DNA from: Allolobophora icterica | Lineage: Eukaryota > Annelida > Clitellata > Crassiclitellata > Lumbricidae | Direction of reading: 5' to 3' | DNA: 64,000 nt | NCBI GenBank assembly: GCA_963556255.1 | Contig: OY744604.1 | Span: 73,898,736 to 73,962,735 of the forward strand | Shown here: piece by piece, positions 31,621-43,116 of the stretch | Numbering within the stretch: position 1 is the stretch's first letter | Layout: each line of letters begins with the position of its first letter | Made by a program: the position numbers and the translations under genes | The notes under the pieces: generated by a model | Told to the model about the DNA's origin: nothing | Database searches by the model: none | Seen by the model: only the letters and a program-made list of their open reading frames with translations

Positions 31621-32082
31621 CACACACATGTTGATAATAGGTGGTAGGCCTAACCAGTGCAGTCACTTCAAACAGAGTTCAGCAACACCGAATTCTATGC
31701 TGCTATAGGCTATGTGCACCTGTGTGTGTGTGTTTATATGTATCGCAGAGTTCAGCATTTGTTTGAACCTTTGTACGTATATATTTATATGCACCGTTGT
31801 ATGCATAAGTGAATGTGGTTAAAATAGTGTAATGGTTGGAAGGGGAGGGTTGGGAGGAGAAGAATGGTGGGAGGGCTGAGGAGGGGGCAAGTGAGGGTGT
31901 GGAGTCTTCTATTACCTGTGCTCAAAACTACACTCTGGAAAGACTGCACTGAAACCCACATTGTTTTCTTAGTGACTGCACTGAAACTCACACTCTGCTT
32001 TGAGTGGCTGCACTGGTTACCACCTATTATTAACTACTCACTTCAACATGGTAAACTGTTCGGGGAATGGCGAGTTCATTGG

Positions 32083-32308
32083 TAGGTCTACATATTTGAG
32101 GTACAGTGGTCGATAAGACTGCATCCGCGATATTCACGGCCACAGATATTGTGATGCTGTAATTTTTCTAGTCCAGTTCTGAAGGCCTATAGGCAATCGT
32201 CGCTGTTGACAACGTTATTATTGCAGAGCGCCTGGAAAAGTTGTGAGGCGTACTCTAGCGTTTTTGCGTTCAGTCGCGTCTGGGCACTGATACACACTGC
32301 CTTTCGTT
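32083..32308. repeat. 226-bp segment copied almost exactly at 34,176-34,401
   Basis: The two copies have equal length and I find one difference (CGCCTGGAAAAG against CGCCTTGAAAAG). This copy is in its ancestral context: the flank is shared with 61.46-61.53 kb. Confidence 0.95.
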
Positions 32309-32579
32309 TCATGCGCTCTGACTGATCAGTGGTCTCAATTGGTTTTGCACAAGGTTGCGTCGTAAAACTTCAACCATCCATTCTGTATTCCGATAATTTG
32401 AATTTGGTACTTTGCTATTTGGTTAAATAGTGATGAGATTCAAACGCGTATTGTTGTGCGCGAGCGCCGTTTCTTCTAATTTCTTCTGTGCTAGATATTC
32501 GATTTGATTTGATTTAGTGTTAGAATTATGTCACTCTGTGCAATCAAAGATGTAACCCTGGAATCGAAAGTTTATTGTT

Positions 32580-32980
32580 CGTTTCAAGTTTACCTATTGA
32601 CACCAATGCGTGTGACTGATTGGAACTGTATTATGCTTTTTATGATCAGTAATGGACCTGAATCAGAATATGAATCTGATGACACTCAACCAAATTTCTA
32701 TGGCCATGCTCTAAAGGCGGCTTCTTAATGAAGCAGCTCTTCAGGTATCGAAGATGATTACTGAATGAATATCCAAGAGTTCCAATTGTTTCGGCTGAAT
32801 TTTCGAAACCCAGTTCATCTGGTTAGATAACCATGTGCAGAGTTCAAAAATTGATCGCTTTGTCCGCAATAAATTATAACTTCCCTGTTGTTCCTCTCTT
32901 CATTGGCGTGTATGATCTGGAACTAACCTTGAACCAGAAATTGACCTTTGCTGAGCTTATGAAGAGATTATGCCGAACAT
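32580..32980 (+). mobile_element. LINE RT fragment, second copy of 26,490-26,880
   Basis: Plus-strand text ESEYESDDTQPNFYGHALK, VPLFIGVYDLELTLNQKL and TFAELMKRLCRTCFHHI is typical of the segment after the RT active site in L2-like LINEs. It is separated from the duplicated EGF block by about 1.6 kb of insertion. Confidence 0.6.
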
Positions 32981-33135
32981 GCTTCCACCATATACGTTAG
33001 ATTCGCACAAAAACACTACTCACTTTATTTTATCTCAGGGTATTATGTATCCTGGTTTCATCAGTTTTCGGTCAAGTATTCCATCGATCTGCTGCCCAAG
33101 GTGACATAGTTGCCACACGGTCCGAACATCAGCGT

Positions 33136-33295
33136 CCAGTGCTTAATCTAGTCCCCCTGTTCTGGGGGGGAACAAGGTTTCTCGGGGGAATTTCCCTCCT
33201 AAAAGGTCGCTACCTTACAATATTGCTGAGCTCTGGGGGGAAACTTCAATCCTGGGGGTAAATTCCCCCCCAAAAGACGTCTAGATTAAACACTG
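33136..33295. mobile_element. 160-bp hAT-like MITE
   Basis: The ends CAGTGCTTAATCTAG and, complemented, CAGTGTTTAATCTAG are flanked by ATCAGCGT on both sides (33,128-33,135 and 33,296-33,303). The centre is G-run/C-run rich (GGGGGAATTTCCC). Confidence 0.85.
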
Positions 33296-34067
33296 ATCAG
33301 CGTCACGAATGGTCCGACCCTCTGACCTCTGACCCTACTTGGTCATTTCTTGCTTCTCTTATATGATCTTTTGAAAGCCATTCTATTCGAACATGGCTTT
33401 GTGTTGTGAGGTTAAAATAAGAGTTGCTGTGTCGCTATAAAAATAGTTGGTAGCATTTCAAATTACAGTTATTTAAAATATTCAGGTGTCAGACTATTAT
33501 TTTTTCGACAAAACTGAAATAATTGTCGTTATAACAAATTTCAAAAGTGGTAAATCGGTCAGTATTCAAAGCAGTGAACAAATTTTTTGAAAAGACAATC
33601 TGTGAATGCATACACGTTGATATAGAGCAGAGTTTGAAGACGACTGATCAAGTCATCATGATCTTAAATTCTTTTAAAACCTCATTCTGGTCAGAAGAGC
33701 CACATTTAGTCAGTGGCGTACCGAAGGGGGGTAGAGGGGGCGAGTCGCCCCTGGCGGCACTTTGCAGGGGCGGCAAAATAGGGTTGAAGAAAAAAAATGA
33801 ATTTTGGATAAAAATGAAAAAGTAGGAGAGAAAGAAAGAAAGAAAAGGAATTAAAGAAAGCAACCATCACTTTGGTCAAGTCGGCTTGGCTTCCGTTGAT
33901 CGTTAGGGGCAGAATCACTCTTAGAGGTATACGTTAAACACTAAAAAGAATTGCAGAAAAGGAGGCGGAATCGCATTTATCTAGTAAACAGTAAACAGAG
34001 TAACAGACTACATACAGCATAGTCTACTTTAAAGCATGATATTCTTGCTACGTCGCCCTTCATAATC

Positions 34068-34401
<334 letters not shown>

Positions 34402-35538
34402 ATATATATAATAGGCCCTATACACTATGAATATGTAGGCTATAGGTATCTAAACGAATTAATGACTTAGAATAAAATGTAATCACAAACTCTCAATATC
34501 ACTACCACAGCCTTTCACCACTGAGTTTGATCCTCTTTTTAAAATTAATCTTAAAATTGGTCTGGTTTTGAAATTACCACTTATCCATTCAACAGAGTTT
34601 AGTAGCCGGGCCCTGACAGTATTCAGTTATTTTCGAATCTCGGTTACTCGCTATTAACATTTTCCTTTTGCGTTTTTGAAATAATGCTGCAGACTGCAGT
34701 TGTTTTACAATGTTTACTAACTAGGCCTATGAACATATATATTATACTATTATCCGGTAAATAAAATACAGCGTTTAATTTTATTGTTATTAAAACCTAA
34801 ACTTCTACTGCGCACAAAGAGCTTGCAAGATAACGTTAGTAGCATAGGCCTAGCCTAATGATAATAATGGTAATTATAACATAGACCTAATATGTAGGCC
34901 ATATGCATGTATGTACACTGTACTGTATACACACGAGTCAGCGACATCGCAAGTCATGCAATAAAATGTTTCAGGAATTGTTTTATATGTGCAATGATGA
35001 AAGGCTGTTAACCGCTGTTTGTGCGGGAAATGAATTGTAATTAATTATTATTTATGATTTTTAGGCACTCCGGCGCCTCTCGCCATGATAAATTTTCTTA
35101 AAAACATGTCCTGAAATGTTTTATTATCTAATAAAATAGATTTGCTGCAATAAAATGTTTAATTATCTAATAAAAAATTTCAGTATATAGCTAAAAAGGA
35201 TAATTACAAAATACAGTGAAAGTTACAAATCCATAAAAGGTTATAAAGAAAAAGGTTACAAAGAAAGGTTATAAACTGTTTGAAATAAAAGTGTATATGT
35301 AACACGATCGTCATGCAATATCTTAGAGTAAATAGCATATCGAAAATTAAGTGACCAAGGGCGGAATTTGGGGACCACGCCCGTGCGGCATTTCAGCTCC
35401 GTACGCCGCTGCGTTTAGTAAGCAAAATTCGTGATCAGTGTACAAGTTGAACCTCGGCAAATCAGATAACTAGATTTTCCGCAGTTGATGCTAGAAAAAT
35501 GAGTTGTGGGACGACGAGTGAGATGGAAAGAGGGTAAG

Positions 35539-35723
35539 CAGTGTGGCAAATTTTGTAACCAGGGCAAAGCCAGGGCAGTCATACAAGTAACCAGTGCAGA
35601 GGGCGATTTATGCCCGAACAAATCATGGGCAGGGCAAAAATTCTGGCAGGGCAACGACCAGGGCAAGAGCTTTTTTTTACCAGGGCATTTGCCCTGGCTC
35701 GCCCTGGTGTAGCGCCGCCCCTG
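35539..35723. mobile_element. 185-bp hAT-like MITE, GGGCAGGGCA type
   Basis: It begins CAGTGTGGCAAATTTTGTAA and ends GTGTAGCGCCGCCCCTG, with a perfect 8-bp duplication AGGGTAAG on both sides. The interior repeats CCAGGGCA and GGCAGGGCAA. It is a sister of 57,770-57,960. Confidence 0.9.
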
Positions 35724-35731
35724 AGGGTAAG

Positions 35732-36833
35732 GAGTTGAAATGAGAATACTGTACAGTGGTATTCGGTAGTTCGGGACAGGGATACGAGAGGTGTATAGGT
35801 CCGAAGTAGAATTTAGATAATAGGTCGAACACAGTAAAACATAATAAAAGTATAGGCCTATAGTTTTGGGTCAAACCATTATTACATAAATCGCAGAAAA
35901 ATCAGCTTGTGTCTAATGTATACGTCACTATTTGAAGTTTTATCAAATGTGTCATGCTTTCATATATTCATTGTTCCCTTATAACGTAATTTTTATCGTT
36001 AGGGCTTGACTCTTGTTATGTGGCATCGTATGAAATGGTCATATATTTCCGACTCATCAAATACTCACATGTCAAAAATAGAGACTGTGAAGTAATACTG
36101 TGTCTGCTTTTCAACACAAGGACTTTCAACCATTGGACCTGACATGTCAGCTGCTTAGGTAAATACACAATACCAGGCTATATGGCTTTATATGGCGAAT
36201 TAAAAGATGCGATATAACAGGCCTAAGGTAGGTCAATTTCTACATGTGACAATTACCTTGGGCTTGATACTCAACGAAACACCTTGTCAACGTTAACGTC
36301 AAGATCAAGGCCTTATTCATCCAGATGCTTTCCATTCCTGACCAAGAGATATAGTTTATCGATGTCAATGATGTTCTGAAATTAAAACAATTTCCTTCTA
36401 TATCAGCACGATTGGGTTCATTGCGACATTTTAATTTATATCATATGAACTTGCATTGAGTAGCTGACTCGGAGGATTTACATAGGCCTTGTGTAGTCAG
36501 GAGAAGCCTCTGCATTCTGCGATCCATGTCGACTTGCTTGTCCCGAATGCACGCACTTCCATATGCAACAGCAGGATTTCTCTGTCGTGGACCGAATGTT
36601 TCTTGCCCGCAAAGCACCTTCATTAATCCAGCTTACGAAAAGATGGACATGCATTTGAATTACCGTACTTTCATACACTACTACAAAACGAAATCCTTCA
36701 TCATTCACTGCACAACTATAAACTTTGGGTCAATGCTAGTCTTGATGCTTGTTCCAATATCCAATTTATTTCCATTTGTAGACCCGAGTATTGTTCATGT
36801 TCTTCAGGTATGGTCCTAGGTGTAACTGTAGGC
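35732..36833. other. No gene seen; includes duplicate of 24,735-24,930
   Basis: 35,870-36,055 matches 24,735-24,930. The rest has no recognisable exon or repeat; the frames at 36,441-36,819 carry no domain text. Confidence 0.4.
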
Positions 36834-37942
36834 CAGTGCTTCCCAACCTTTTTTCAAACACGGCACACTTTCTAAAAACCATTCACGAGACGGCACACTG
36901 CATTTATGGTACTTATTATATATTTGGGTGCTCGGTGGTGTAGTGGTTAGCGCGCCAATCGACTGTCAATCGAGAGGTCGAGGGTTCAAATTCTCGCCAG
37001 GGTAAAAAAAATATTTTTACAGAATTTTGTTCCACTTGCACCCCCTAGTCAACTCAGCTATGATGAGTACACTGACCGTACACTGTCAGTGGGAGGATGA
37101 GACGGCGAGGGAGATAGGCTAACTGGCCATCCGCCGTCATGTGGCGAGGCTTAGAAAATGAAATCGCTAACACTTCATGCCCATGGCTGCCTCAGGGCTA
37201 GCCTAAGGTACTGATAATCAGGAATTATGTCGACGTCAATACTGATAATCAGGAATACTCAGTCATAATATGCGCTATCCCACGCTGATAAATTGATGGA
37301 GTCCAGTACAATTTCTTACCAGACTGATTTAGCTTTATGTGAGCAGGGGGTCTACACATGTGATGCAGTGCATATTTTAACTATATAACTAGTGGGACAA
37401 GGGGGATGGGGCTCAATTGTATCAATACGAGCTTGAACAGCGGTTGACAAGCACACTCGTAAGTCATTTATTTCAGCTGACTGTAAACACCCCCTGTGTT
37501 TCGTTTTGATTTGTGTCATTCCTGAAAATGCCTTTTCACACAGGTATGTAGTGGAGAAGGGCAGCAGTATGCCGACAGCTTTGGCACCTAACAAGGCGTA
37601 TTCTTTCTCTATCATAATCCAGAAGTTTTGTTAATTCATTTCTGCGAACTTAGGTAGCAGTGTTCTGTCAGCTGCAATGTCAATCAGCTTTTCCGCAATC
37701 TGTAGTTGGTGATGAAATGGGTTTCTGGCCAAGTCTTTGTCAGAGACATTTAATCTTGGAAAATTATATTGTAACTTGTCTTCCAAATCTGATAAATGCT
37801 CAATAACAATGTCATGTATACATAACACAACTGCACCTGGATCAACTTCAACTGCGCGATGAAACATAGAAATTGAATTTGAAAATACGATGATGCAAAG
37901 ATGAGTAATAATGAAGCTCACTAACGATGATGTCATAGACAT
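36834..37942 (-). mobile_element. hAT (Charlie-like) transposase 3' fragment
   Basis: Its 3' terminus is CAGTGCTTCCCAACC at the left. Minus-strand frames at 37,631-37,942 (VVLCIHDIVIEHLSDLEDKL, LARNPFHHQLQIAEKLIDI) and 37,352-37,615 (MIEKEYALLGAKAVGILLPF then STTYLCEKAFSGMTQIKTKH) form the hAT C-terminal domain with the STTYLCE motif. A stop separates them. The N-terminal part is missing. A SINE is inserted downstream of the stop. Confidence 0.85.
36926..37240 (+). mobile_element. tRNA-derived SINE (family S3)
   Basis: The head reads GGTGCTCGGTGGTGTAGTGG (A box), TTAGCGCGCCAATCGACTGTC and GAGGGTTCAAATTCTCGCC (B box). It looks like a tRNA-Asp(GTC)-type head. A run of A, an unrelated body and short ACTGATAATCAGGAAT repeats at the end follow. 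The lack of a closed acceptor stem and the long body argue against a functional tRNA. Confidence 0.7.
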
Positions 37943-38099
37943 AGAGTAAAGAAGTAACTTAGTTCATCGAATAGTTAATAGCAACACACAGTGGTCTATA
38001 TGCACACTCACATACAACGGCGTCTATCCTCCCCGAAGTCATTGGAGCAACTTCCCCTCCCATCCCTCCTCTTCCCCTTCCCCTTCCTTCTATACCCCG

Positions 38100-38270
38100 T
38101 GATCGATCGAGTCAGTCGATCAAGTCGATCGAAACTCGGCCAAGTCGAGTCGGTCGAAAAATCTTCGACTCGATCGACTTGCAAGTCGAGTCGATCATAA
38201 GTTTTGACAAGTCGAGTCGATCGTTGTTTCCCCGACTTGACTCGACTATGAAATATTTTCTTAATATAAG
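38100..38270. repeat. GTCGAGTCGATC-rich tract
   Basis: Repeated GTCGAGTCGATC, CGATCAAGTCGATCG and complement motifs alternate, as in the sub-terminal region of some hAT elements. It adjoins the left arm of the 78-bp inverted repeat. Confidence 0.6.
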
Positions 38271-38347
38271 CTGCGGGCTTCTTCGGCTATTTTCGTTCCT
38301 CATCGTCGATGAGAAAGACATTATCGCTAGTAACAGTGGACCTTATG
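38270..38347 (+). repeat. Left arm of 78-bp perfect inverted repeat
   Basis: It begins GCTGCGGGCTTCTTCGGCTA and is exactly complementary to 38,862-38,939. Both arms read, outward to inward, LLRLFSFLIVDEKDIIASN with no stop. Confidence 0.95.
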
Positions 38348-38861
38348 TACGTCACATTCACATAGCAAACAAAGTGAAAATTATCTAGTTTTCGGTATTG
38401 AATCCTGTTTGGCTGCAATTGAGTTCAATCATGCTGGCAGAGAGAAACACAGTTTAACTAATAAAATAACCACGCGATATCGAGAGCTGATGGTATATCA
38501 CATTACACCCACAGCTCGTTTATTCGGTACTCAAGTGCGTTTAAAAAAAGAAAACCCCAGTCATGCGCGTTTCATACAACTAACATTCACTATGTAACAA
38601 TTGCAAGATATATTGTGTCAACGTGAAAACAAGTAATGTATTGCAAAGTTAGTTATTTAGTTGCCAGACCATTTAATATCTCGCATAAACGCTGCCTACT
38701 CAATGTAAATCGTGCCAATTTTTATTAAGGACAAAAACCATCAAGTAAATTTAAAATAAATGTCTAAGAACTAGAAGAGTCACCAACGCTGCCCCCGGAC
38801 ACAGGCAAAGCACAATTAACGGAATGCCACCAAGAGTTGACAGTTGACATGTCCAGAGTTT

Positions 38862-38939
38862 CATAAGGTCCACTGTTACTAGCGATAATGTCTTTCTCAT
38901 CGACGATGAGGAACGAAAATAGCCGAAGAAGCCCGCAGC
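38862..38939 (-). repeat. Right arm of 78-bp perfect inverted repeat
   Basis: Exact complement of 38,270-38,347, with 514 bases between. The minus-strand frame continues past the arm as GPYETLDMSTVNSWW, then stops after DSSSS. Confidence 0.95.
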
Positions 38940-38958
38940 ACACGGTCACCTCGTTTTA

Positions 38959-39190
38959 ATTTTTTTTTTTTTCGGGTATTTCTATAGCGCCTCCTCAAAT
39001 CAACTACTACTCAGAGGCGCTCCCGACTACAGCATTTGATACTGCGTCGGAGTTTACACGCCGAAGCGCCACGAGCAATCGCGAGTGAAGGACTTGCCCA
39101 AGGTCCGTACGCAGCGGCTAGAGTGGGATTCGAACCTGCAAACCTCCAGTCACAAGGCGCCGAACTTACCACTGAGCCACCACGCCCCAC
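38959..39190 (-). mobile_element. tRNA-derived SINE (family S1) with LINE tail and poly(A)
   Basis: In minus-strand sense it opens GGGGCGTGGTGGCTCAGTGG (A box) and has GCAGGTTCGAATCCCACTC (B box). It ends with the L2-like LINE tail (GAGGCGCTATAGAAAT) followed by about fourteen A residues. It is an intact-looking tRNA-head, LINE-tail SINE. Confidence 0.8.
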
Positions 39191-40139
39191 AAGTAACGTT
39201 GTCCAGCAGTCACTGGTAGATGGTAGAAGACGAAGTGTCTCCATATCTCTCGAGCCACCAGTTCTATCCAAAACAAGTATTCGTCATCAACGGGCAGAGT
39301 GGTCGTAGAACTCTCCGGTGCTTAACATTCGACCCCATTCTATTGACTTCTTCACATTTCCTTAACAGAATCTGCGATTTCCCAGTTTCAGACTATATAC
39401 TGCTTACTTGCAAGTATGTTCGGAGCATGACACTGTTCAAGTGGGAACTTCTGCAACCTGGATTGGTGACCAACTAACTGTGATGTCTAAACCTCGATTA
39501 CATATAATCAACCAGCGTGCTAAACCACGATAGGCGCTTTGGTACGGCAAAAAACTCCGAAACGCATCCTCTCTCATAGTAAAAGTCCAAGAATAAACGA
39601 ACTATCGCAATGACAATACTGCATAAACCTGCATTGCATAAATAAAAATGTTTACACAGCCTAGATATCATGTGCATAGTTCCGTTTAACTTACGTGAAT
39701 CTAAGGTAAAAAAAACTGCTTCAGTAGCGATTTAGACGAAGTTTCGAATATTAAACAGACTGACCGTTGCGAGTTGTGTATAAATTGTTCTATGTCTACG
39801 GTTTCAGGCGTGAACGGCAAATATGGCATCACGTGCAATTATATTCGTCAATCGACATGTAAGCTTACTCATCAGTCTAATTTACGCGTTAACACTTGGT
39901 ATGGTAACCGAGTGTTCGCAAAAGCGTTTAACATAATGCGCATTTCTATAAGTGTTACTTAACTTACGCTATTAATGCGCAATTAAAAAAATTAATAAAC
40001 TTCAAAAACAGGACGTGAATGAAGGAAAAAATCAAAGCAGTGTATAGTATACAGTGTTCAAGCTATTCAAGCTGTTCAAGGCCTACACTAGTGTGAAGTC
40101 TAACTTCGTCTTTTGAAATTACTCTAGGTTTCTCATGTT
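39191..40139. other. No gene seen
   Basis: Non-repetitive sequence without recognisable exons, probably intergenic between gene A's 3' end and the left gene set. Confidence 0.4.
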
Positions 40140-40486
40140 TTCATAATCTAGGCAACCAAGCTATCAATAAGATTCTTGAATATTACAAAAATTCAGCTAT
40201 AGACTTGCTCACTATGTAAACAGTTTCTCGAAGGTTCACATTAATTAAAGACAGTAAACAAGCAACAAAATGCACGGTTATATTTTTTATTGTCACTTAT
40301 ATCAAACACCATCAACGTTAGAAATGTGAAATCTGACTTAAAGCGTAACGAAATTAAACAAGAAAATAATAACTTGAATTTAATTTCCTGATAAAATTCC
40401 AGTTTTAAATAAAATGAAGAGCTGAAGAAATTTTTTATATTATGAACACCGTGTAGCACATAATGGCGCAGCGCACAGTGCACAGT

Positions 40487-41614
40487 CAGGGCCGGATTTG
40501 GTAGTCTTCCGCGTATAGGCTCACACTGAATGTAGCCCCTTGCCCAAACTCAACGTATAAGTGAAATATGCCAAAAAGGAAATTTAGTGTAAGTGCAAAA
40601 CATATTTAGGTGGATATTATTTCAGATATTAATGAAAATCGACATTTTGTATAGGCCTACCTAACTTGATGTACAAGTTTAACGTTTAAACATTTTATCA
40701 AGATGCTACCATTAGAATTCATTCAAAAATATTATTACTTATTTTTAAAAAATGGCTGCATATTTTTACTTATTTAACAAAAATGGTAATTCCGCCCTAG
40801 GCCCGGGCCTATTGGTAAATACTGCTCCTAGGGTTGCCACCTCCTAAGGATACGAATCCGGGAGATTCAAGAAATTTTTTTAACATTTGCAATTCCACAT
40901 TTGCCCTGATAGAACAGAATCTAAGTATTGTTTTAAAGCATTTTGTTTTAGACATTAGGTGAACACAAGAAACAGCTATCAACTAATTATTTAATTGGTC
41001 ATTCACTTTAGTCCATAGTAGGCCTATTTTACTGATGTTTGCTGGCAAATTTTGCACTCTGCTTCCAACTCGTTTTTCTTAGCCAACCAATCCTTAAAAT
41101 CGTCTTCTTTGAGCCACTCATCGTTGAATGAACAGTAATACTTCTTTTTCTTCTTAACTACACATTTTCTGGATTAGACTCAGACTCAAAGTCAGAATTT
41201 GAATTCGCCATTGCGACGCTATTTTGCTTATAACGATAATAGGCCCTAACGGGCTAACCGTTCACGGCGAACTTCACGCGCACTGTCACTGCACGCGCAG
41301 TCATAAAGATAGATATCTCAATTGAAAAGAGTCCGCAGAAAGTTAGAAAAATACATGGATATATTAATTGAATTTGAAAAGTGTCCGCTGAAAGTTAAAA
41401 AACAATCTCGCTCATTCATTCAGAGTCTGAGTCTCTGACTCGACGTCGAGCAGTGAGTCAGTGACGCATTGTGCAGTTGTCCTAGGGAATAGAACTTTTC
41501 AGCATTCCGGGATATTTCAAAGTTTTCCAAATTAATTCCGGGAGACGGGAGATCATATCGAAATACGGGAGACTCCCGCCCAATCCGGGAGAGGTGGCAA
41601 CCCTAACTGCTCCG
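40487..41614. mobile_element. hAT-like element split by a second MITE
   Basis: It begins CAGGGCCGGATTTGGTAG. The candidate duplications TGCACAGT (left) and TGCGCAGC (right) agree at six of eight bases. The paralogous empty site is at about 43,505-43,530. The right terminus is poorly kept. Confidence 0.5.
40829..41605. mobile_element. 777-bp hAT-like MITE
   Basis: The ends TAGGGTTGCCACCTC and GAGGTGGCAACCCTA are perfect inverted termini, with identical 8-bp duplications ACTGCTCC (40,821-40,828 and 41,606-41,613). CCGGGAGA motifs are repeated near both ends. Confidence 0.92.
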
Positions 41615-42619
41615 TGCGCAGCACATAATTCTTTCGTCTGCGCTTTTCAGCGATCAAGTCGCCTTCTGTGTAATTAGATCGGGTTATTGTGTTTAGCTGC
41701 AGATTTATGTTCTCAATTATTTTCTGTTCTTTCTCTTACTTACTGGTAATATTTAGTTCTTAATTACATGCAACATCAATAATAGGCAACCGCAGAGAGC
41801 GCCTCCTCTGTATATTTATCAGACATGGCGCTATAAACCTTCAGTTACAGTTACAAATTACAACTACAATTGTCTAGGCTATAATAGGGTGACGTTCTTG
41901 ATAAACGAACATTCGGAAGTAAGTCTAGCTAGGCTACTTGTGAGGGTGTCCAGAAACTCATGACAGACTAATTGCTGACGATCATTAGCAGATAGGCCAA
42001 AATGACTGTGACCTTTCCGAAAAAACCTTCGTGGCTTTAATCGATTCTCGAACTTTAAATGTTGTCTGGTGTTCTCAGATTTAAAACTAGATGACTTAAT
42101 CTACATCTGCCAAATAGGCCTACACGTTAAGAAAACTTGTGGATATGACATTATGTCGTTGGACTCGCACTAAATGCGAGTCCAAGTGCTAGACATAACA
42201 ATTACTGTCCCATCCAACACATAAAGATTTTGATTCTAAGCTGCACAAGAAGAGGCGTATTCTTTCAAGGGCTAAAATAAGGCCTTTTCAGATACAATCT
42301 TTGCAGTGGAAATTGGTAAAAGTGCAGTATGATTTTTGATATATGTAATGGCGGTAGGAATTCTGCGGTCAAAAGATTATCTGAGGTCAAACAATTGATA
42401 GGGCCACAGGCATGACGGAAATGTAATTAACTGAATTCATTGAACGCTATCTATGGTATTTTAGGCTTGTTATGTAAGTCATGGTCTGAATGATTATGTT
42501 GGTGTACTTTCTTAAATGACCATCTTGCTGCAATGTTTATGGTTCATGTAAAATGAACCATAAACTATTTTTTCTGTGACGTCAAAGTTCTGTATCACTG
42601 CTTATGATCGGCCTATCTT

Positions 42620-42780
42620 GGTGAGAGAAAAAGAAAGTGAGAGATAGAGGGCGAGGAAGAGAGACAGAGGCATGATAAACAGATGGCGCGAGAGAGCTGC
42701 GGAGAGGGAGAGACAGAATGAGACAGAGAGACGGTGCAAGAGAGATGTGGAGAGACACGAAGGGGAGAGCTGGACGAGGG
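42620..42780. repeat. GA-rich low-complexity tract
   Basis: GAGA/GACAGAGA-type sequence also present in the second tandem copy at 44,030-44,115. Arg/Glu-rich and Ser/Leu-rich frames over it are artefacts. Confidence 0.8.
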
Positions 42781-43116
42781 AGGCAGATGGGTGCAGAGCT
42801 GGTAGCTGCAACGCATGACTATGGGCAGCTAGAGCTACACTTGCCAAAACCAACGGTAACGATGGAAGAGGAATATTTGGGAGGGCGAATGACCTACGAA
42901 GAAACTTACATTACACGCTCTTGTTCTACCTGCCTGAGTCTGGGGTCAAACCCTTGAAACGTTATATGAGCGGTTGTTGTAAGGAGAGTCGTGCTGCGTT
43001 GCGCTGTGCTGATTTGGTTGCTTGTTGTGCTGACAATGTGTTACAATAAACTACTGTGAAACAATGACCAACTTCGATCTGTTTATGGCCCACTTCGGGC
43101 GACGAGTCGGTCAACC

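Larger units (their letters stand above)
40140..42962. repeat. Tandem duplication, copy 1 (1.7 kb plus 1.1 kb of insertions)
   Basis: It shares ordered sequence with 43,117-44,800. Examples are TTCTTGAATA near the start, ACTATGT.AACAGTTTCT, GCGCAGCGCACAGT, ATTCTTTCAAGG, GGTCAAACAATTGATA and GTGACGTCA-like text, GA-rich DNA, then TACGA.GAA and GACAATGTGTTACAATA. The extra length is the element at 40,487-41,614. Confidence 0.8.

Noticed and set aside
36926..37000. Functional tRNA-Asp gene
   Set aside because: A and B boxes are present, but the acceptor stem does not close and a SINE body follows.
39100..39190. Functional tRNA gene on the minus strand
   Set aside because: It is the head of a SINE with a LINE tail and poly(A).
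42602..42853. Ser/Leu-rich secreted protein
   Set aside because: Low-complexity GA tract; no counterpart frame in the tandem copy at 44.1 kb.
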